Counted from the stretch's first letter, positions 24,403 to 36,539 are shown. The stretch is DNA of 64,000 nt from Imbricaverruca yamaguchii (GCA_034440575.1 JAOTOL010001635.1:2277001-2341000), one strand, 5' to 3'. A program made the numbers and translations. Notes: generated by a model not told the origin, from the sequence alone.

Positions 24403-25286
24403 GATGACAGCCGTAGCGAAGCTGGATGACGAGTGTGCGTCGCGCACTGCCAGCGTCATTGTACTGGGCCTTCCATCGCGACTGTCGCTGGCCGTTTCCA
24501 GCATGGTCTTCCAACACGGCAGCTTTCGTTGGCAGACAGTGTATTGGACCACGGCAGCTTCGGCAGTGTCCTCCAACACGGTAGCTTCTACTGTCAGCTG
24601 TGATTCTGGCCCTGCAGCTGCGATTGTGGACCTGCTACTCGGAGTTTCCAACAGTTGTTCGCGGGTATGGTGAAGGTCATCGTGTCATTCATGTAGCATG
24701 AGATGCGCTTGCCGACTGACAGCCACTTTTGCCATGGTGTAGGTGCTCGCGTGGAGCTTCTCTCTACTTCAGATATCAAATGGCGATGGTGCTGAAGCAA
24801 TGGCATCCTTTTTAGTCAGCTAGTTCATTTCGTTGGTTATATTGTTGTCCTTAGTCATTCCCCCCCCCGGCGTGTTCGTCCTGCTCCTTTGTGGATGGTT
24901 TCGGCGTCGGTGCCACACAAGATTGCAGTGCCCGTCATTTTCATTTACTTGTATTTGCAAATACAATTAATTACAGATCCGTTATCATTTATGATTGCAT
25001 TTCCCCGTCGTGTCCGCATCTGGCATCTCACGCCTGACATTGGCCGCACCTGAGGCATTGTCTGTTCGTTGTCTGCCTGTTCCCACGCTGATAGCGCAGT
25101 GGAGCGTGTGACTGCGGCTGAGGAGTCGGTGCAGGATAGTGCCGACTCAGGAACGGGCAGCACCGGTGAGACATGCTGCGGAGGATCGGCAGGCTGGTGC
25201 GGAGACACCGGGTGTGGCCGGCACCCGAGTCTGGACATCGCCAGGTGGGTCAGCCGACAGCTGTCCTGGTACCGAAAATTCCGCTG

Positions 25287-25580
25287 TCCGGACACCGACT
25301 AACGCCCTGTCCGGGCGCCGACAACCCTACTGTCCGGGCGCCGACAACCCCGCTGTCCGGGCGCCGATAACCCCGCTGTCCGGGCGCCGACAACCCTACT
25401 GTCCGGGCGCCGACAACCCCGCTGTCCGGCCGCCGACAACCCCGCTGTCCGGGCGCCGACAACCCCGCTGTCCGGGCGCCGACAACCCTACTGTGCGGGC
25501 GCCGACAACCCCGCTGTCCGGGCGCCGACAACCCCGCTGTCCGGGCGCCGACAACCCTACTGTGCGGGCGCCGACAAACT
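25287..25580. repeat. 23-bp minisatellite, about 12 copies
   Basis: Core ctgtccgggcgccgacaacc. Confidence 0.93.
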
Positions 25581-25654
25581 GAAGTCCGAGCCCGGACCGG
25601 TCATGGCTTGGATTATGACGGCGGATGGTGCGCCGGACACTGGCGGCTAGTCGG

Positions 25655-26346
25655 CACGTTGTGAGGTGAGGAGACTGGCGGATGGTGGGCCGGACACCGG
25701 TGGCTGGTGTGAGGTGCGGGGACTGGCGGATGGTGGGCCGGACACCGGTGGCTTGGCTGGTGTGAGGTGCGGGGACTGGCGGATGGTGGGCCGGACACCG
25801 GTGGCTGGTGTGAGGTGCGGGGACTGGCGGATGGTGGGCCGGACACCGGTGGCTAGTCGGCACGTTGTGAGGTGCGGAGACTGGCGGATGGTGGGCCGGA
25901 CACCGGTGGCTGGTGTGAGGTGCGGGGACTGGCGGATGGTGTGCCGGACACCGGTGGCTGGTGTGAGGTGCGGAGACTGGCGGATGGTGGGCCGGACACC
26001 GGTGGCTGGTGTGAGGTGCGGAGACTGGCGGATGGTGGGCCGGACACCGGTGGCTGGTGTGAGGTGCGGAGACTGGCGGATGGTGGGCCGGACACCGGAG
26101 GCTGGTGTGAGGTGCGGGGACTGGCGGATGGTGGGCCGGACACCGGTGGATGGTGTGAGGTGCGGGGACTGGCGGATGGTGGGCCGGACACCGGTGGCTA
26201 GTGTGAGGTGCGGGGACTGGCGGATGGTGGGCCGGACACCGGTGGATGGTGTGAGGTGCGGGGACTGGCGGATGGTGGGCCGGACACCGGTGGCTAGTGT
26301 GAGGTGCGGGGACTGGCGGATGGTGTGCCGGACACCGGTGGCTGGT
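25655..26346. repeat. 48-bp minisatellite, copy 1, about 14 units
   Basis: Core ggactggcggatggtgggcc then ggacaccggtggctggtgtg. It includes the longer variant ending gctagtcggcacgttgtgag. The period is a multiple of three, with open frames on both strands. Confidence 0.95.
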
Positions 26347-28521
26347 GCAGCGTGGGAAAAGTGGTTCGCCGACCTGGAGTCGGAGAATAAAAAATGTGTA
26401 TCGGAGCCCTCCAAGAGAAAGAAGATATTCCTGCCCATGGAGTCGGAGAATAAAAAAATGGCTTCGGACCCCCCCTAAAAAAAACAGAGAGCTACTGGTG
26501 TCGGAGCCCAAAGAGATGATTTATAAAAAAGCATACAACCCGCTTACTTACACCCCTTTACTGGACCCTAAGTCACTTCAATCACGCCCACTTAATTCAC
26601 TCGCACTTACTAGGTTTTTCTCCGGAAAGCTCTCAAAACCTTGTCTCAACCCGAGTATACCCAACCAATCGAGACAAAGATCTTCGCACGAGTGGAAGGG
26701 GACAAAGCAGCGAGGCGAAACGCGCGGTCAAAGCGTGGTCGCTGTGTAAACATGACTGCAATATTTACACAATTTCAAGACCGCTGCTTCACCTCAATTC
26801 CTGTCGCCTTTAATAGGAATTCATACGTCAATACGGTGTTACCTTTTTTCTTCAGTCATATGGGAATCAATACACTGAAGATATATGTTCCTAATCATGA
26901 AATTACGTTGTCTTTATCCTAGATCAAAACATGAATCGGGCGAGACCGTCCCAATAATTTGTTAATTCTCCTACTCTAGTACGGACATTGTCCTGTCCTA
27001 ACGGCGACGTATCCAAGGGCGGTCAAATGATGAAATGATAGATTTTTCGTAACTATTTTAAATGACGTCTAATTGTGACCATAAATGGCCCGGAGAACGT
27101 AATAACTCCGTACATGCACAGTTACTGCAGTTGCTGAAGTGATAAAACTACTATTCAGATGCTTTTCTCTTGATGGGTTACTGTAGTTTTGCGAATTGAG
27201 GTAGAATTCATGCCAAAGTAACCCAAGGTCTTTTGCATTTTTTTTAGCATTTGCATGGCTCCCAAAAATAGGTCTTCTGCCATCAATGAAGTTCGCTAGC
27301 TGGTGCTATTTTATGCATTTCAATTCGAAATTCAATGCTCTATTTCGTGAAATTAACAGAAATACTGAAAACGGTCTGAGATGTCCAGAATTACGTTCTC
27401 CGGTAGTCTCCGATTGGAATGCGGCTGGAGAACAGGACCTCGGGTCCGATATGCGAGTATTTGACGTCATTGTGCATATTTCGAGTTCCACTATGGTGGC
27501 TAAATATGGCAGCAATACGAGAGGTTTCGTAATGGATATTTTTTGGTGTAACGCCAGTATTTCCCGGAATTATGAAGAAGAATCGTGGTATATTCCAATC
27601 TTTCCTTCTGAAGAGTCATTTCGACAGAATTCTGAAGACATACGAAAACCTAATCCCTCATATCTTTGTTATTCAGAATGAGACTAGATTGGCGCAAGCC
27701 GAATGACGATTCATCTGTGGTTAGAGAGTGATTGTGCTGGGCCGCCGTCCTGCCAGTGTGAAAATATCCTGGAGAGTAATAGGCTGAGGTGATAACTAGT
27801 TCAGAAATTTACATTATTTTGTTCTCTGTTGTTTTTTATGCTATATCGATGCTTATGTTTCGTTCGGATTTCGGGGTATCGTGCACACCAACGATTACCT
27901 GAGTAACCCCCCCCCCCCCACGAATTCGGCCTTGATTGGGGCTTAGACTGAGCCAGGGCATAGTTTGTAACTGTGCGATCCGCACCTATCAGATATAAAC
28001 AAGGTCTCCACCACAAGTGTGTGGGATTTTGCAGCAACATTTGCTTCATGTCATTTCCTTGCACCTTCAATATCAGTTCTTCCAGGCAAAATAAATATAG
28101 GTACAGCCAGAGTTGAATGTGTTTATTCAAAGCATATTTGCAGATTCATACACACATGCATAACATGCAATATGTTTGACACATGCACAATGCAATCCAA
28201 ACAACCACCACACACTTGTAGGTATTCTGATATAACATGATGTTTCCTGGGCAACTGACTGCAACCTGCATTTCATGCCTGATGACCTGCTATGCCATGC
28301 TCTTCTGTTCTGTTGTCCAGGCCTCTAATTTGTATGATGGACTGGAAACTACAACTGCATTGTTGGAGCTGGACTGAGATCCTGGAAACAAAATGTCATC
28401 CATTATTGGCACGTTTCATTCGGAGAATAAAAAAGTTCAACATTTGCAGTCACAATCCTGGAGAATAAAATGTCCTTAGGTCTCCATACTCCAGGAGAGG
28501 CCCAAAATTCCCACCCTGGGC
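26347..28521. other. Unique segment between the two 48-bp arrays, edged by GGAGAATAAAA words
   Basis: tcggagaataaaaaa occurs at about 26382 and 26444 near the left edge, and at about 28420 near the right edge with a shorter ggagaataaaa at 28459. The interior is AT-rich; the 131-codon frame at 27286-27681 has no recognisable motif. A C13 run sits at 27907. Confidence 0.5.
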
Positions 28522-29437
28522 TGGTGTGAGGTGCGGGGACTGGCGGATGGTGGGCCGGACACCGGTGGCTGGTGTGAGGTGCGGGGACTGGCGGATGGTG
28601 GGCCGGACACCGGTGGCTGGTGTGAGGTGCGGGGACTGGCGGATGGTGGGCCGGACACCGGTGGCTGGTGTGAGGTGCGGGGACTGGCGGATGGTGGGCC
28701 GGACACCGGTGGCTGGTGTGAGGTGCGGGGACTGGCGGATGGTGGGCCGGACACCGGCGGCTAGTCGGCACGTTGTGAGGTGCGGGGACTGGCGGATGGT
28801 GGGCCGGACACCGGTGGCTGGTGGGGTGCGGAGACTGGCGGATGGTGGGCCGGACACCGGTGGCTGGTGTGAGGTGCGGAGACTGGCGGATGGTGGGCCG
28901 GACACCGGTGGCTGGTGTGAGGTGCGGAGACTGGCGGATGGTGGGCCGGACACCGGTGGCTGGTGTGAGGTGCGGAGACTGGCGGATGGTGGGCCGGACA
29001 CCGGAGGCTGGTGTGAGGTGCGGGGACTGGCGGATGGTGGGCCGGACACCGGTGGATGGTGTGGGTGCGGGGACTGGCGGATGGTGGGCCGGACACCGGT
29101 GGCTAGTCGGCACGTTGTGAGGTGCGGGGACTGGCGGATGGTGGGCCGGACACCGGTGGCTGGTGTGAGGTGCGGGGACTGGCGGATGGTGTGCCGGACA
29201 CCGGTGGCTGGTGTGAGGTGCGGGGACTGGCGGATGGTGGGCCGGACACCGGTGGCTGGTGTGAGGTGCGGGGACTGGCGGATGGTGGGCCGGACACCGG
29301 CGGCTGGTGTGAGGTGCGGAGACTGGCGGATGGTGGGCCGGACACCGGCGGCTGGTGTGAGGTGCGGGGACTGGCGGATGGTGGGCCGGACACCGGCGGC
29401 TAGTCGGCACGTTGTGAGGTGCGGGGACTGGCGCATG
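28522..29437. repeat. 48-bp minisatellite, copy 2, about 19 units
   Basis: Same unit and same cggcacgttgtgag variant as the array at 25655, in the same orientation, about 2.2 kb further on. Open frames up to 357 codons are artefacts. Confidence 0.95.
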
Positions 29438-30196
29438 ACGTGGCAGTCGGCCGTGTGGGTCGCAGCGTTCGCACCTGTGCGGCAGCCATCGCCGCTACAC
29501 AATAACAGTCCGGAAGCTGTCACTTCCGGTGGAGGTATGGCAGCGGACGTGGTGTGTTGATGGTGGGCCGACCGCGGCTGGCTGTAAGGAGGCGCCCGCC
29601 GCGGCAGTTGGCGCCACCCCCACCCACCTCTATAGGGATGGAGCGCTGGTTGTTCGTGTCGGCAAGCGTTGCTTGCTGCCTATCTGCCATTGATGCAGGA
29701 TATTGGAGCCTACCCGGAAATACCACACCATGTGCAAGGTGTGCAGTGGGATATAGTCTGCTTACGTCCAGATCCGGACCGATATGCATGGTTCGTTGCG
29801 GGTAGCTGTATTCTCGTCTTTCCGTGCCTGGGGACCGCTGTTCAGGAAATAACACGACGAGCAGCTTCTTCAAGGGTAACGAGTGGCGTTCTTTGCCCAC
29901 GTACGCCTACCGCCCTGCGCTTGGGCTGATGCTATTGAGAATCGACGTAACCTTCCGGATAAGATGGAGTGCTTATTCTGATTTACGTTCACATTTCATG
30001 GGCCGGCTTTTGCTTTCACTCGTCGATCCTGGCTCGTACGAGAAGCGGAGGACGAATGAGTCGGGTGCGCGGCTCATTCTCTGTCGTCACTCGCATCACT
30101 CGTGTGAGATGTCTAGCGCACGTTTGCTCACTTAGTGTAGCTCACCATAAAGTATCAACAAATGCGTCGTTCTCAATGTATTCAGTTTAGGGAAAA

Positions 30197-30362
30197 GTAG
30201 TCTAGGAGTAAGCTGCTCGTGCTCACAATCGAAAGGTTGTGGGTTCGAGTCTCACCTGTCGCTACTCTTCGCCCGCGACCAATCGGCGTGAGAGATTGGC
30301 GACGCTACATGACTCAACGGTCGATGTGTCGTAAAAACAACTAACCAACCAACTAACCAACC
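30197..30362 (+). mobile_element. tRNA-derived SINE, same body as at 9.1 kb
   Basis: Degenerate tRNA head with B box gggttcgagtctc, then the body tcgcccgcgaccaatcggcg, gagagattggcgacg, tcgatgtgtcgtaaaa, and an (aacc)n-like tail. The body contains a small hairpin ccaatc...gattgg. Confidence 0.75.
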
Positions 30363-30647
30363 GATGTATTCAGTTTGATCGGGTGTCGCAGCATCGTTGT
30401 CCCGGTAACGAGCGGCAGGTGGAGTTGCTCTATGCATGCAGCGGATCATCGTTTTTTTTTCGTTTTTTTTTTTTTTTGGGGGGGGGGGGAATTGACCGCC
30501 AGCATTCCATCAAGATACAGGGTGAGCAAAGTATCACGTCAATACTAGCTGACTGTTTCTAGTCCTGGACTGTCATTTCCTCAGTTATCGATAGAACAGG
30601 GTGGCGATAAAGCTGTGAAGTGTGGATCCTAAATGGTAGTAGGCCCG

Positions 30648-30810
30648 GGCGTCGGTAGCTCAGTGGCTACGCTGTGCCTCTGACATGCAAGAGGCAGGGG
30701 GTTCGATTCCCCGCCGCGTCAGCCCTTTCTGCCAGGGTGAGAGGCAGACGACGCCATATTACCTCAGCTGTCGCAGAGCCAGAGCCACAGCCAATCAGCC
30801 AATGAACGAC
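30648..30810 (+). mobile_element. tRNA-derived SINE, second body type
   Basis: Head cgtcggtagctcagtggcta with B box gggttcgattcccc. The anticodon arm is replaced by a 7-bp palindromic stem (tgcctct...agaggca) with an 8-base loop, so it would not be a normal tRNA. The body (gtgagaggcagacgacgcca, then cagagccagagccacag) differs from that of the other SINEs in the window. Confidence 0.6.
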
Positions 30811-31119
30811 GGAAGGCCTGGTGCAAAGCCACTAATTCAGTTTAATGCTGTGACCCGACTTTCAAGCGACCGGAACGGCATAGGCTGAAAGCAGAACCAG
30901 TTGTGTTGAGACGAAGATAACCAGACAGCGCACACGACCGATTTGCGGTTATTTAAGCTGTTTATTGTGTCACCAACATTACCTAGTTTTCGCGTCGATG
31001 AGGACAGTGAACGACTATGTTTGGAGAACAGGTTTTCCCGAGTTGCGCCTGTTACAACTCGAAACTGGTCCTGCCACAGAACCGGTTTATATCGAGACGT
31101 TCTCGAGAAAACGTGGAGC

Positions 31120-31230
31120 CTCGTCTGTCGCTACTCTTCGCCGCGACCAATCGGCGTGAGAGATTGGCGACGCTACATGACTGAACGGTCGATGTGTCGT
31201 AAAACCAATAACCAACCAACCAATCGAGAA
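31120..31230 (+). mobile_element. SINE body fragment (headless)
   Basis: gtcgctactcttcgccgcga, then ccaatcggcgtgagagattgg, then gtcgatgtgtcgtaaaacca and an aaccaaccaacc tail. It is nearly identical to 30260-30360 but lacks the tRNA-like head, as in a 5'-truncated retroposon copy. Confidence 0.7.
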
Positions 31231-32004
31231 AACGTGGGTATTTCGTTTATTTACCTCGACGGTGGTGCTCGGGTCTCCGCGTTTTCCAGGGAATTATGGT
31301 GCTTTCAACGCCATTTGTATGCATTAATTATCAAGTTCAATGGCAGCTGTCAGCCAATCACAGTTACGTCTTCACAGCCGATGTGAATGCTTCTGGATAT
31401 TATTCTAGCTTCTATCACGAAAAACAAGAGCTGCAACGTGGTGATGGCTTCAAGTAGCTTCCGATAAGCCGGTATGTAGCTCAGTCGATTCTTCTCATGC
31501 AATTTGACTGGACTGGACTGGAATAGTTCAGTTGTCCTCAATGTGATAATTATTGTTCCCTGAGGCCATTAGTTTCACGGTGATGATCTGGAGTAAGCGG
31601 TCTCTCTGTTTTCAGCACTACTGCCCCAGGACCATTGCTGACTAATTCATACATGGCTAGTTCTACCCCGACTTGTGATGCTAATGGCATGTAGTGCAGT
31701 ACGGGACTTTGCTCGCCCCGTACCTTGTTGGGACACTGGAGGTCGGCCGAACGAAGTTGGCAGCCCTCGCGGCCAATTAACAAAAGATTTACAATTCCGA
31801 TTGAAAATTATTTCCCCACCCATCGATGGGTATGTAGACATGCCCCTTACCGTCCAGCTGCATTGTTACGTTGTTGCCTCTCGAATGGAACCATTGCAGC
31901 GTGGAGTTCGATCCATGACTGTGTGCACATGTGACCCGGTGTGTGAGGCTCTATGTCTGGCTTGTGCGAGGCGCACATATGTCTGCAGTTTGATGAGTGC
32001 CGGA

Positions 32005-32245
32005 CGACTGACCGTCTCGGCAGACCAATGACCACCGACTGACCGTCTCGGACCAGACCAATGACCACCGACTGACCGTCTCGGGCCAGACCATCGACCA
32101 CCGACTGACCGTCTCGGGCCAGACCATCGACCACCGACTGGCCGTCTCGACAGACCAATGACCACCGACTGACCGTCTCGGCAGACCATCGACCACCGAC
32201 TGACCGTCTCGGCAGACCATCGACCACCGACTGGCCGTATCGTGC
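32005..32245. repeat. 31-34-bp minisatellite, about 7 copies
   Basis: Core gaccaccgactgaccgtctc. Confidence 0.92.
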
Positions 32246-32324
32246 CACAAACCGGGTCACACAGTCACACAGAGGCACACAGAGGTACACAAACCGGCAC
32301 GGAGCCAGACATGCGTCACAAGCT

Positions 32325-32645
32325 ACAGTGACCCGCCACGAGCCACAGTAACCCGCCACGAGCCACAGTAACCCGCCACGTGTCACAGTAACCCGCCACG
32401 AGCCACAGTGATCCGCCACGCGTCACAGTGATGCACCACGCGTCACAGTGATACACCACGAGCCACAGTGACTCGCTACGCGCCACAGTGACCCGCCACG
32501 AGCCCCAGTGACCCGCCACGCGCCACAGTGACCCGCCACGCGCCACAGTGACCCGCCACAAGCCACAGTGACCCGCAACGCGTCACAGTGACCCGCAACG
32601 CGTCACAGTGACCCGCCACGAGCAACCGTGACCCGCCACGTGCCG
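32325..32645. repeat. 20-bp minisatellite, about 16 copies
   Basis: Core ccacagtgacccgccacg with aa/gc/gt variants. Confidence 0.93.
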
Positions 32646-33104
32646 CCAACACCGACCTGTGACGTGCCAATGCCGACCTCGATCTCGGCCAGCAACCCAT
32701 GACGGTGTCGTTTCGAACCGTTGAGCCATCGTCATGTCACGCTCCACCGGATCGGCTGGCAGGCTGGCCAGACGCGTCTCCTACCGCCGGCTGTAGACTC
32801 GGCACGTAACGAGTACCGCGTTATCACGATGAAGTACCCGGCGTCCCTGATAGACTTGCAAAGTAGTGCATGGTAGGAAAGCTAGCAAGTGTGTGTGCCA
32901 TAGTGGCGCACCAGTGTGCATCGCAGTGTCACGTCGGGTCATGCTACTGGAACAGGTCTGCCTCCGCGAGATGAAGGATGTGTCATTGCAAGTGCGCTGG
33001 ATTGTGTTTGGCAGTGTATAGTGGAATCGGTCGTTTCCTGTCTCCCGAATTTCGGTCTCAGTGAGGGAATGTCGGGAGTCGCCAGTGACTGGATTCACGC
33101 TGTC

Positions 33105-33235
33105 CATGTGACTGGGTCCGGCCTGGCTATGGGGCTCGGTCCGGCCTGGCTGTGGGGCTCGGTCCGGTCTGGCTGTGGGGCTGGGTCCGATCTGGTCGTG
33201 AGGCCGGGTTCGGCCTAGCCGAGCACCTGGGTCCG
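33105..33235. repeat. About 25-bp repeat, 4-5 copies
   Basis: ggtccggcctggctgtgggg words. Confidence 0.75.
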
Positions 33236-33714
33236 GCTGCCTCGCATCTTGTCTGCTACCTGGGCGGATGATCAAGTCTAGTCGAAGTGCCCGAAGCCCA
33301 AATAACGAACACACAAACCTGTCTGCTACCCATACATGTGAACATACGACGCTAGCATGCGTGGGCCCCGCGCACTTTCACCGTGACTGTGATTTAATTT
33401 CGGCTGCACCTCACTTCGGTGGGCGTGGGCTGGCCGGGTCTTCCACCTGATCCGCCTGATCCAAATTACCGGTGTTACGGCGGTCGTGTAGGACATCGCG
33501 GTGTGTTCGGGCCGTGCCGACATTATGCTGTTAGTGAGTGGAACACAAACACTGGGCTGGCAGAAACATTAGGCTCCCGCCCTCGGCAGTTCTTGACGTT
33601 TACCAATGTTTAACGCATTGTTTTCTTGTTCATGGGTAATTGAGGTTAGGCATGCGCACCTTTGGCCTGCAGTTTCCCGACGCCTCTGTAGACGGCATGC
33701 CGCATGGTGCCCCC

Positions 33715-34085
33715 GCTGTGACTGTGACTGCCGCCGCTGTGACCGTGGCTGCGGCCGCCTCCACAGCACGTCGTTCCTATGGCCGTAGCTGCCGCCACTG
33801 TGGCCGTACCTGCCGCCCCTGCGGTGGCCGTGGCTGCCGCCCCTGCGGTGGCCGTGGCTGCCGCCCCTGCGGTGGCCGTGGCTGCGGCCGCCTCCACAGC
33901 ACGTCGCCCCTACGGCCGTGGCTGCTGCCGCTGCGGTGGCCGTGGCTGTCCCCGCTGTGGCCGTGGCTGCCGCCACTGCGGTGGCCGTGGCTGCCGCCGC
34001 TGCGGTGGCCGTGGCTGCCGCCGCTGTGGTGGCCGTGGCTGCTGCCGCTGCGGTGGCCGTGGCTGCCGCCGCCTCCCCAGCACGT
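33715..34085. repeat. 24-bp GC-rich repeat, about 15 copies
   Basis: ggccgtggctgccgccgctg units. A cctccacagcacgtcg block recurs at 33757 and 33888, and a variant at 34074. Ala-, Gly/Cys/Arg- and Pro/Trp-rich frames are artefacts. Confidence 0.92.
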
Positions 34086-34599
34086 CGCCCCGCTCCGCTG
34101 CGGGCCGCCGAAACACTGCAGTTGTGAAAGCGGCGCTGCGTTGCATCACGGCCCGAAGTGACGAGCGGACGCGCCGACCGCTGACCGGCCTTATTGTGAC
34201 AGGGCACCTGTGTGACGCGGCACAGAGCACACGGCCGACTGATGCTGGCGTGTGGTGTGTGGGTCGGCCGGTGATGTCGGCGGGTCGGGGTGTCAGGTGG
34301 GCTCAGACAAGGAGGTGGGGTGGGTGCCGCAGCGACTGGCCCGGATTCAGTATTTGGTGTATGGGTGGGTGGCATCGGGGACCGAGCCGTGGTGGGCACT
34401 GGTGTGGTGGGGTCTGCGGTAAGTGCGGATGCGGGGTTGTTGGGGAAGGCGTTTGGGATGTTGGGAAGGGAGATGTTGGCGTTTGGAAGGTGTACATTTC
34501 CTTGTCTGACCGTTTCAAACAATTATTCGTACTAAGATTCCCCATTATTTGTTCCGCGTACAGCCACCGTTCGAACGGTGGACAGTCGGTGTTCACTCA

Positions 34600-34972
34600 G
34601 CGCGTAGCCAGTGTTCCTCATTGTGCTGGCAATGTTTTCTTAGTGCACAGCCCGTGTTCCCTCAGCGCATAGCCCGTGCCCAATCAGTGCACAGCCCGTG
34701 CTCCCCCAGAACACAACCAGTGCTCCCCCAGTGCACAGCAGGTGCTCCCTCTGTGCACAGCCCGTGCTCGGTCAGTGCACAGCTCGTGCTCCCCCAGTGC
34801 ACAGCCCGTGCTCCCCCGTTACACAACCAGTGCTCCCCCAGTGCACAGTCCGTGCTCCCTCGGTGCACAGCTCGTGCTCGGTCAGTGCACAGCCCGTGTT
34901 CCCTCAACGCATAGCCCGTGCCCAATCAGTACACAACCAGTGCTCCCCCAGTGCACAGCTCGCGTCCCCGTC
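34600..34972. repeat. 22-bp minisatellite, about 16 copies
   Basis: Core gtgcacagcccgtgctcccc, with a longer duplicated segment (catagcccgtgcccaatcag at 34669 and 34911). Confidence 0.92.
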
Positions 34973-34999
34973 TCGTCTGCTCGGGGGCGTCAGACAGCC

Positions 35000-36139
35000 G
35001 CGTGTGTATCTTTGGCCTGATAGTTGGCCACATCAAGCCGTTCCCGTCCAGGCGAGCGGCCAGCGGAGCGTTGTGTTCTGGTGATGAGACGCGAGCGCGG
35101 GAAGTTATGCCTACTGCCGTGAGATATCTTGTCCAGTCGCACGTCCTGTTGGCAGTTGCAGTCTTTACATTGTAACACGCCTCACTTGGCGTTGATCCAC
35201 CCTGGACTGTGATGAAGTTGACCTGGCCATCTTGCAGTCGGTAGTAATTGTGCACAGTTTACAATGGACGCTGTATAGCCACTGCAGTTGATGCGCCCTA
35301 AAACCGTAATGACTAACTACTTAACTGCACAGTTTGCACTGCAACGGCATGGTGCTAATGTTCCCGACAAACGACCCGTGATGTACAGCCTATGCTCTAG
35401 GTGCAACCATTGTGCGACTTGTACATAAGCTGACGCATGTTAGCTTCATGAGCGACTTGAACACACGTGTCGCCACAGGTCTGCCTAACTGCCGTACGGT
35501 TTTGATTGATTTCATTTGATTTGACTTCGCGGGCATGGCCGAACACACATGTGCATGCTTGTCTCAACAAAATATTAATGTGTTGTTAATCACAAGGCAT
35601 TAACAATTCACACTTATTTAGTAAGCAAAACTGGTACTTTTTGTGGGGCACGTTTTGTAGTTGGAAGGTCAAGCCTGAGGTGTTAATACACTTCCTTCGT
35701 GTGCCCGTTAGTGGGTAATTGTACTTTTGAAGCACGTCATAGATTGTAGATAGCATGTTGGTCTTCTGGACGAATGTTGGACCTTGCGCGCAAGGCGACC
35801 CGTCTACGTTTTTTTTCAGCACGTATTGAGCGCTATGAAAGATGGCCTGCAGGGCTTTAGGTCTCCCACGAAGCCACGAATCCAAGTCCCTACTTTCAAC
35901 ACATATTTTCAGATTGAATAGGGGCAATGACGACTTCCACTGGCAGGGTCCCAAACTAGGGTGTTCAAACCTTCGGACCCACCCGGAATTTCTAGCCATG
36001 ATGACGTGCCTTCTTCGCGGGCATGGAATGTGATTTGACGACGCGAAACGCCACTAGGTGTTCTCTTTTTGGGCAGGCAGTCTTAAAAGTGGAATGACTC
36101 CTGCTGGATACATATTGGATGCTGCCAAATTTGATCGAT
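35000..36139. other. No gene seen upstream of the CH2 exon
   Basis: Unique sequence with one SINE tail. No match to the CH1 domain's K-T-F-T-K-W or L-R-D-G-x-N-L motifs in any frame by eye. Confidence 0.5.
35262..35330 (+). mobile_element. SINE 3' tail
   Basis: acgctgtatagccactgcag then ttgatgcgccctaaaaccgt and taatgactaactac; same family as the tail at 44606. Confidence 0.5.
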
Positions 36140-36290
36140 TAGTTTAGGAGTGAGGTATCCATCTTGCAACCGACAGGTTTTGGGTTCGAATCCTACCTGT
36201 CGATACTTTTCGCCCGCAACCAATCGGCGTGCGATATTGGCGATGCTGTGTGACCCAACAGTCTACTAATCGTGAAGCCGACAACCACCT
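36140..36290 (+). mobile_element. tRNA-derived SINE just upstream of the first CH2 exon
   Basis: B box gggttcgaatcc and the body tttcgcccgcaaccaatcgg occur here, ending near 36290, about 90 bp before the acceptor at 36378. It is more diverged than the 30-kb copy. Confidence 0.65.
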
Positions 36291-36378
36291 CACCATCACC
36301 CCGTGGAATCATGACATGTCGTCTTCGGAGGAGGTGAATATCCGGTGTTGACTGTGACCCGTCTTCCTTGTCGGACAG

Positions 36379-36539
36379 ATATCGGACATCGTCGAAGGCG
36401 ATGACACCATCAGCGCCAAGGACGCGCTACTCCGCTGGGCGCAGCGCACCACGGAGCGCTACCCGAATGTGCGGGTCACCAACTTCACCTCTTCATGGAG
36501 GGACGGGCTGGCATTCAACGCCATCATACACCGAAACAG
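36379..36539 (+). CDS. shot: Spectraplakin exon: CH1-CH2 linker and first half of CH2
   Basis: Encodes 53 residues plus two bases, starting ISDIVEGDD and containing [13 protein letters not shown] and [19 protein letters not shown]. In the family the CH1 domain ends ILHFQ and CH2 starts ISDI, with the exon junction falling between Q and I; the acceptor (tcggacag before 36379) sits exactly there in phase 0. The Trp-Arg-Asp-Gly motif of the CH2 core is intact. The donor GTCAGC at 36540 leaves phase 2, completed by the A that begins the exon at 40234 to give Arg. CH2 alone binds actin weakly in this family and works with CH1, which is not visible in this window. Third codon positions are GC-rich, as in the other exons and unlike the flanking intron. 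Confidence 0.95.

Noticed and set aside
28403..29560. Open frames of 335-357 codons on both strands, and similar ones at 25396-26511
   Set aside because: 48-bp repeat unit, a multiple of three; purely repetitive peptides.
30648..30722. A second tRNA gene
   Set aside because: The anticodon arm is a 7-bp stem with an 8-base loop and SINE-like sequence follows.
33640..34160. Alanine-rich or Gly-Cys-Arg-rich protein
   Set aside because: All six frames give low-complexity products of the same 24-bp repeat.
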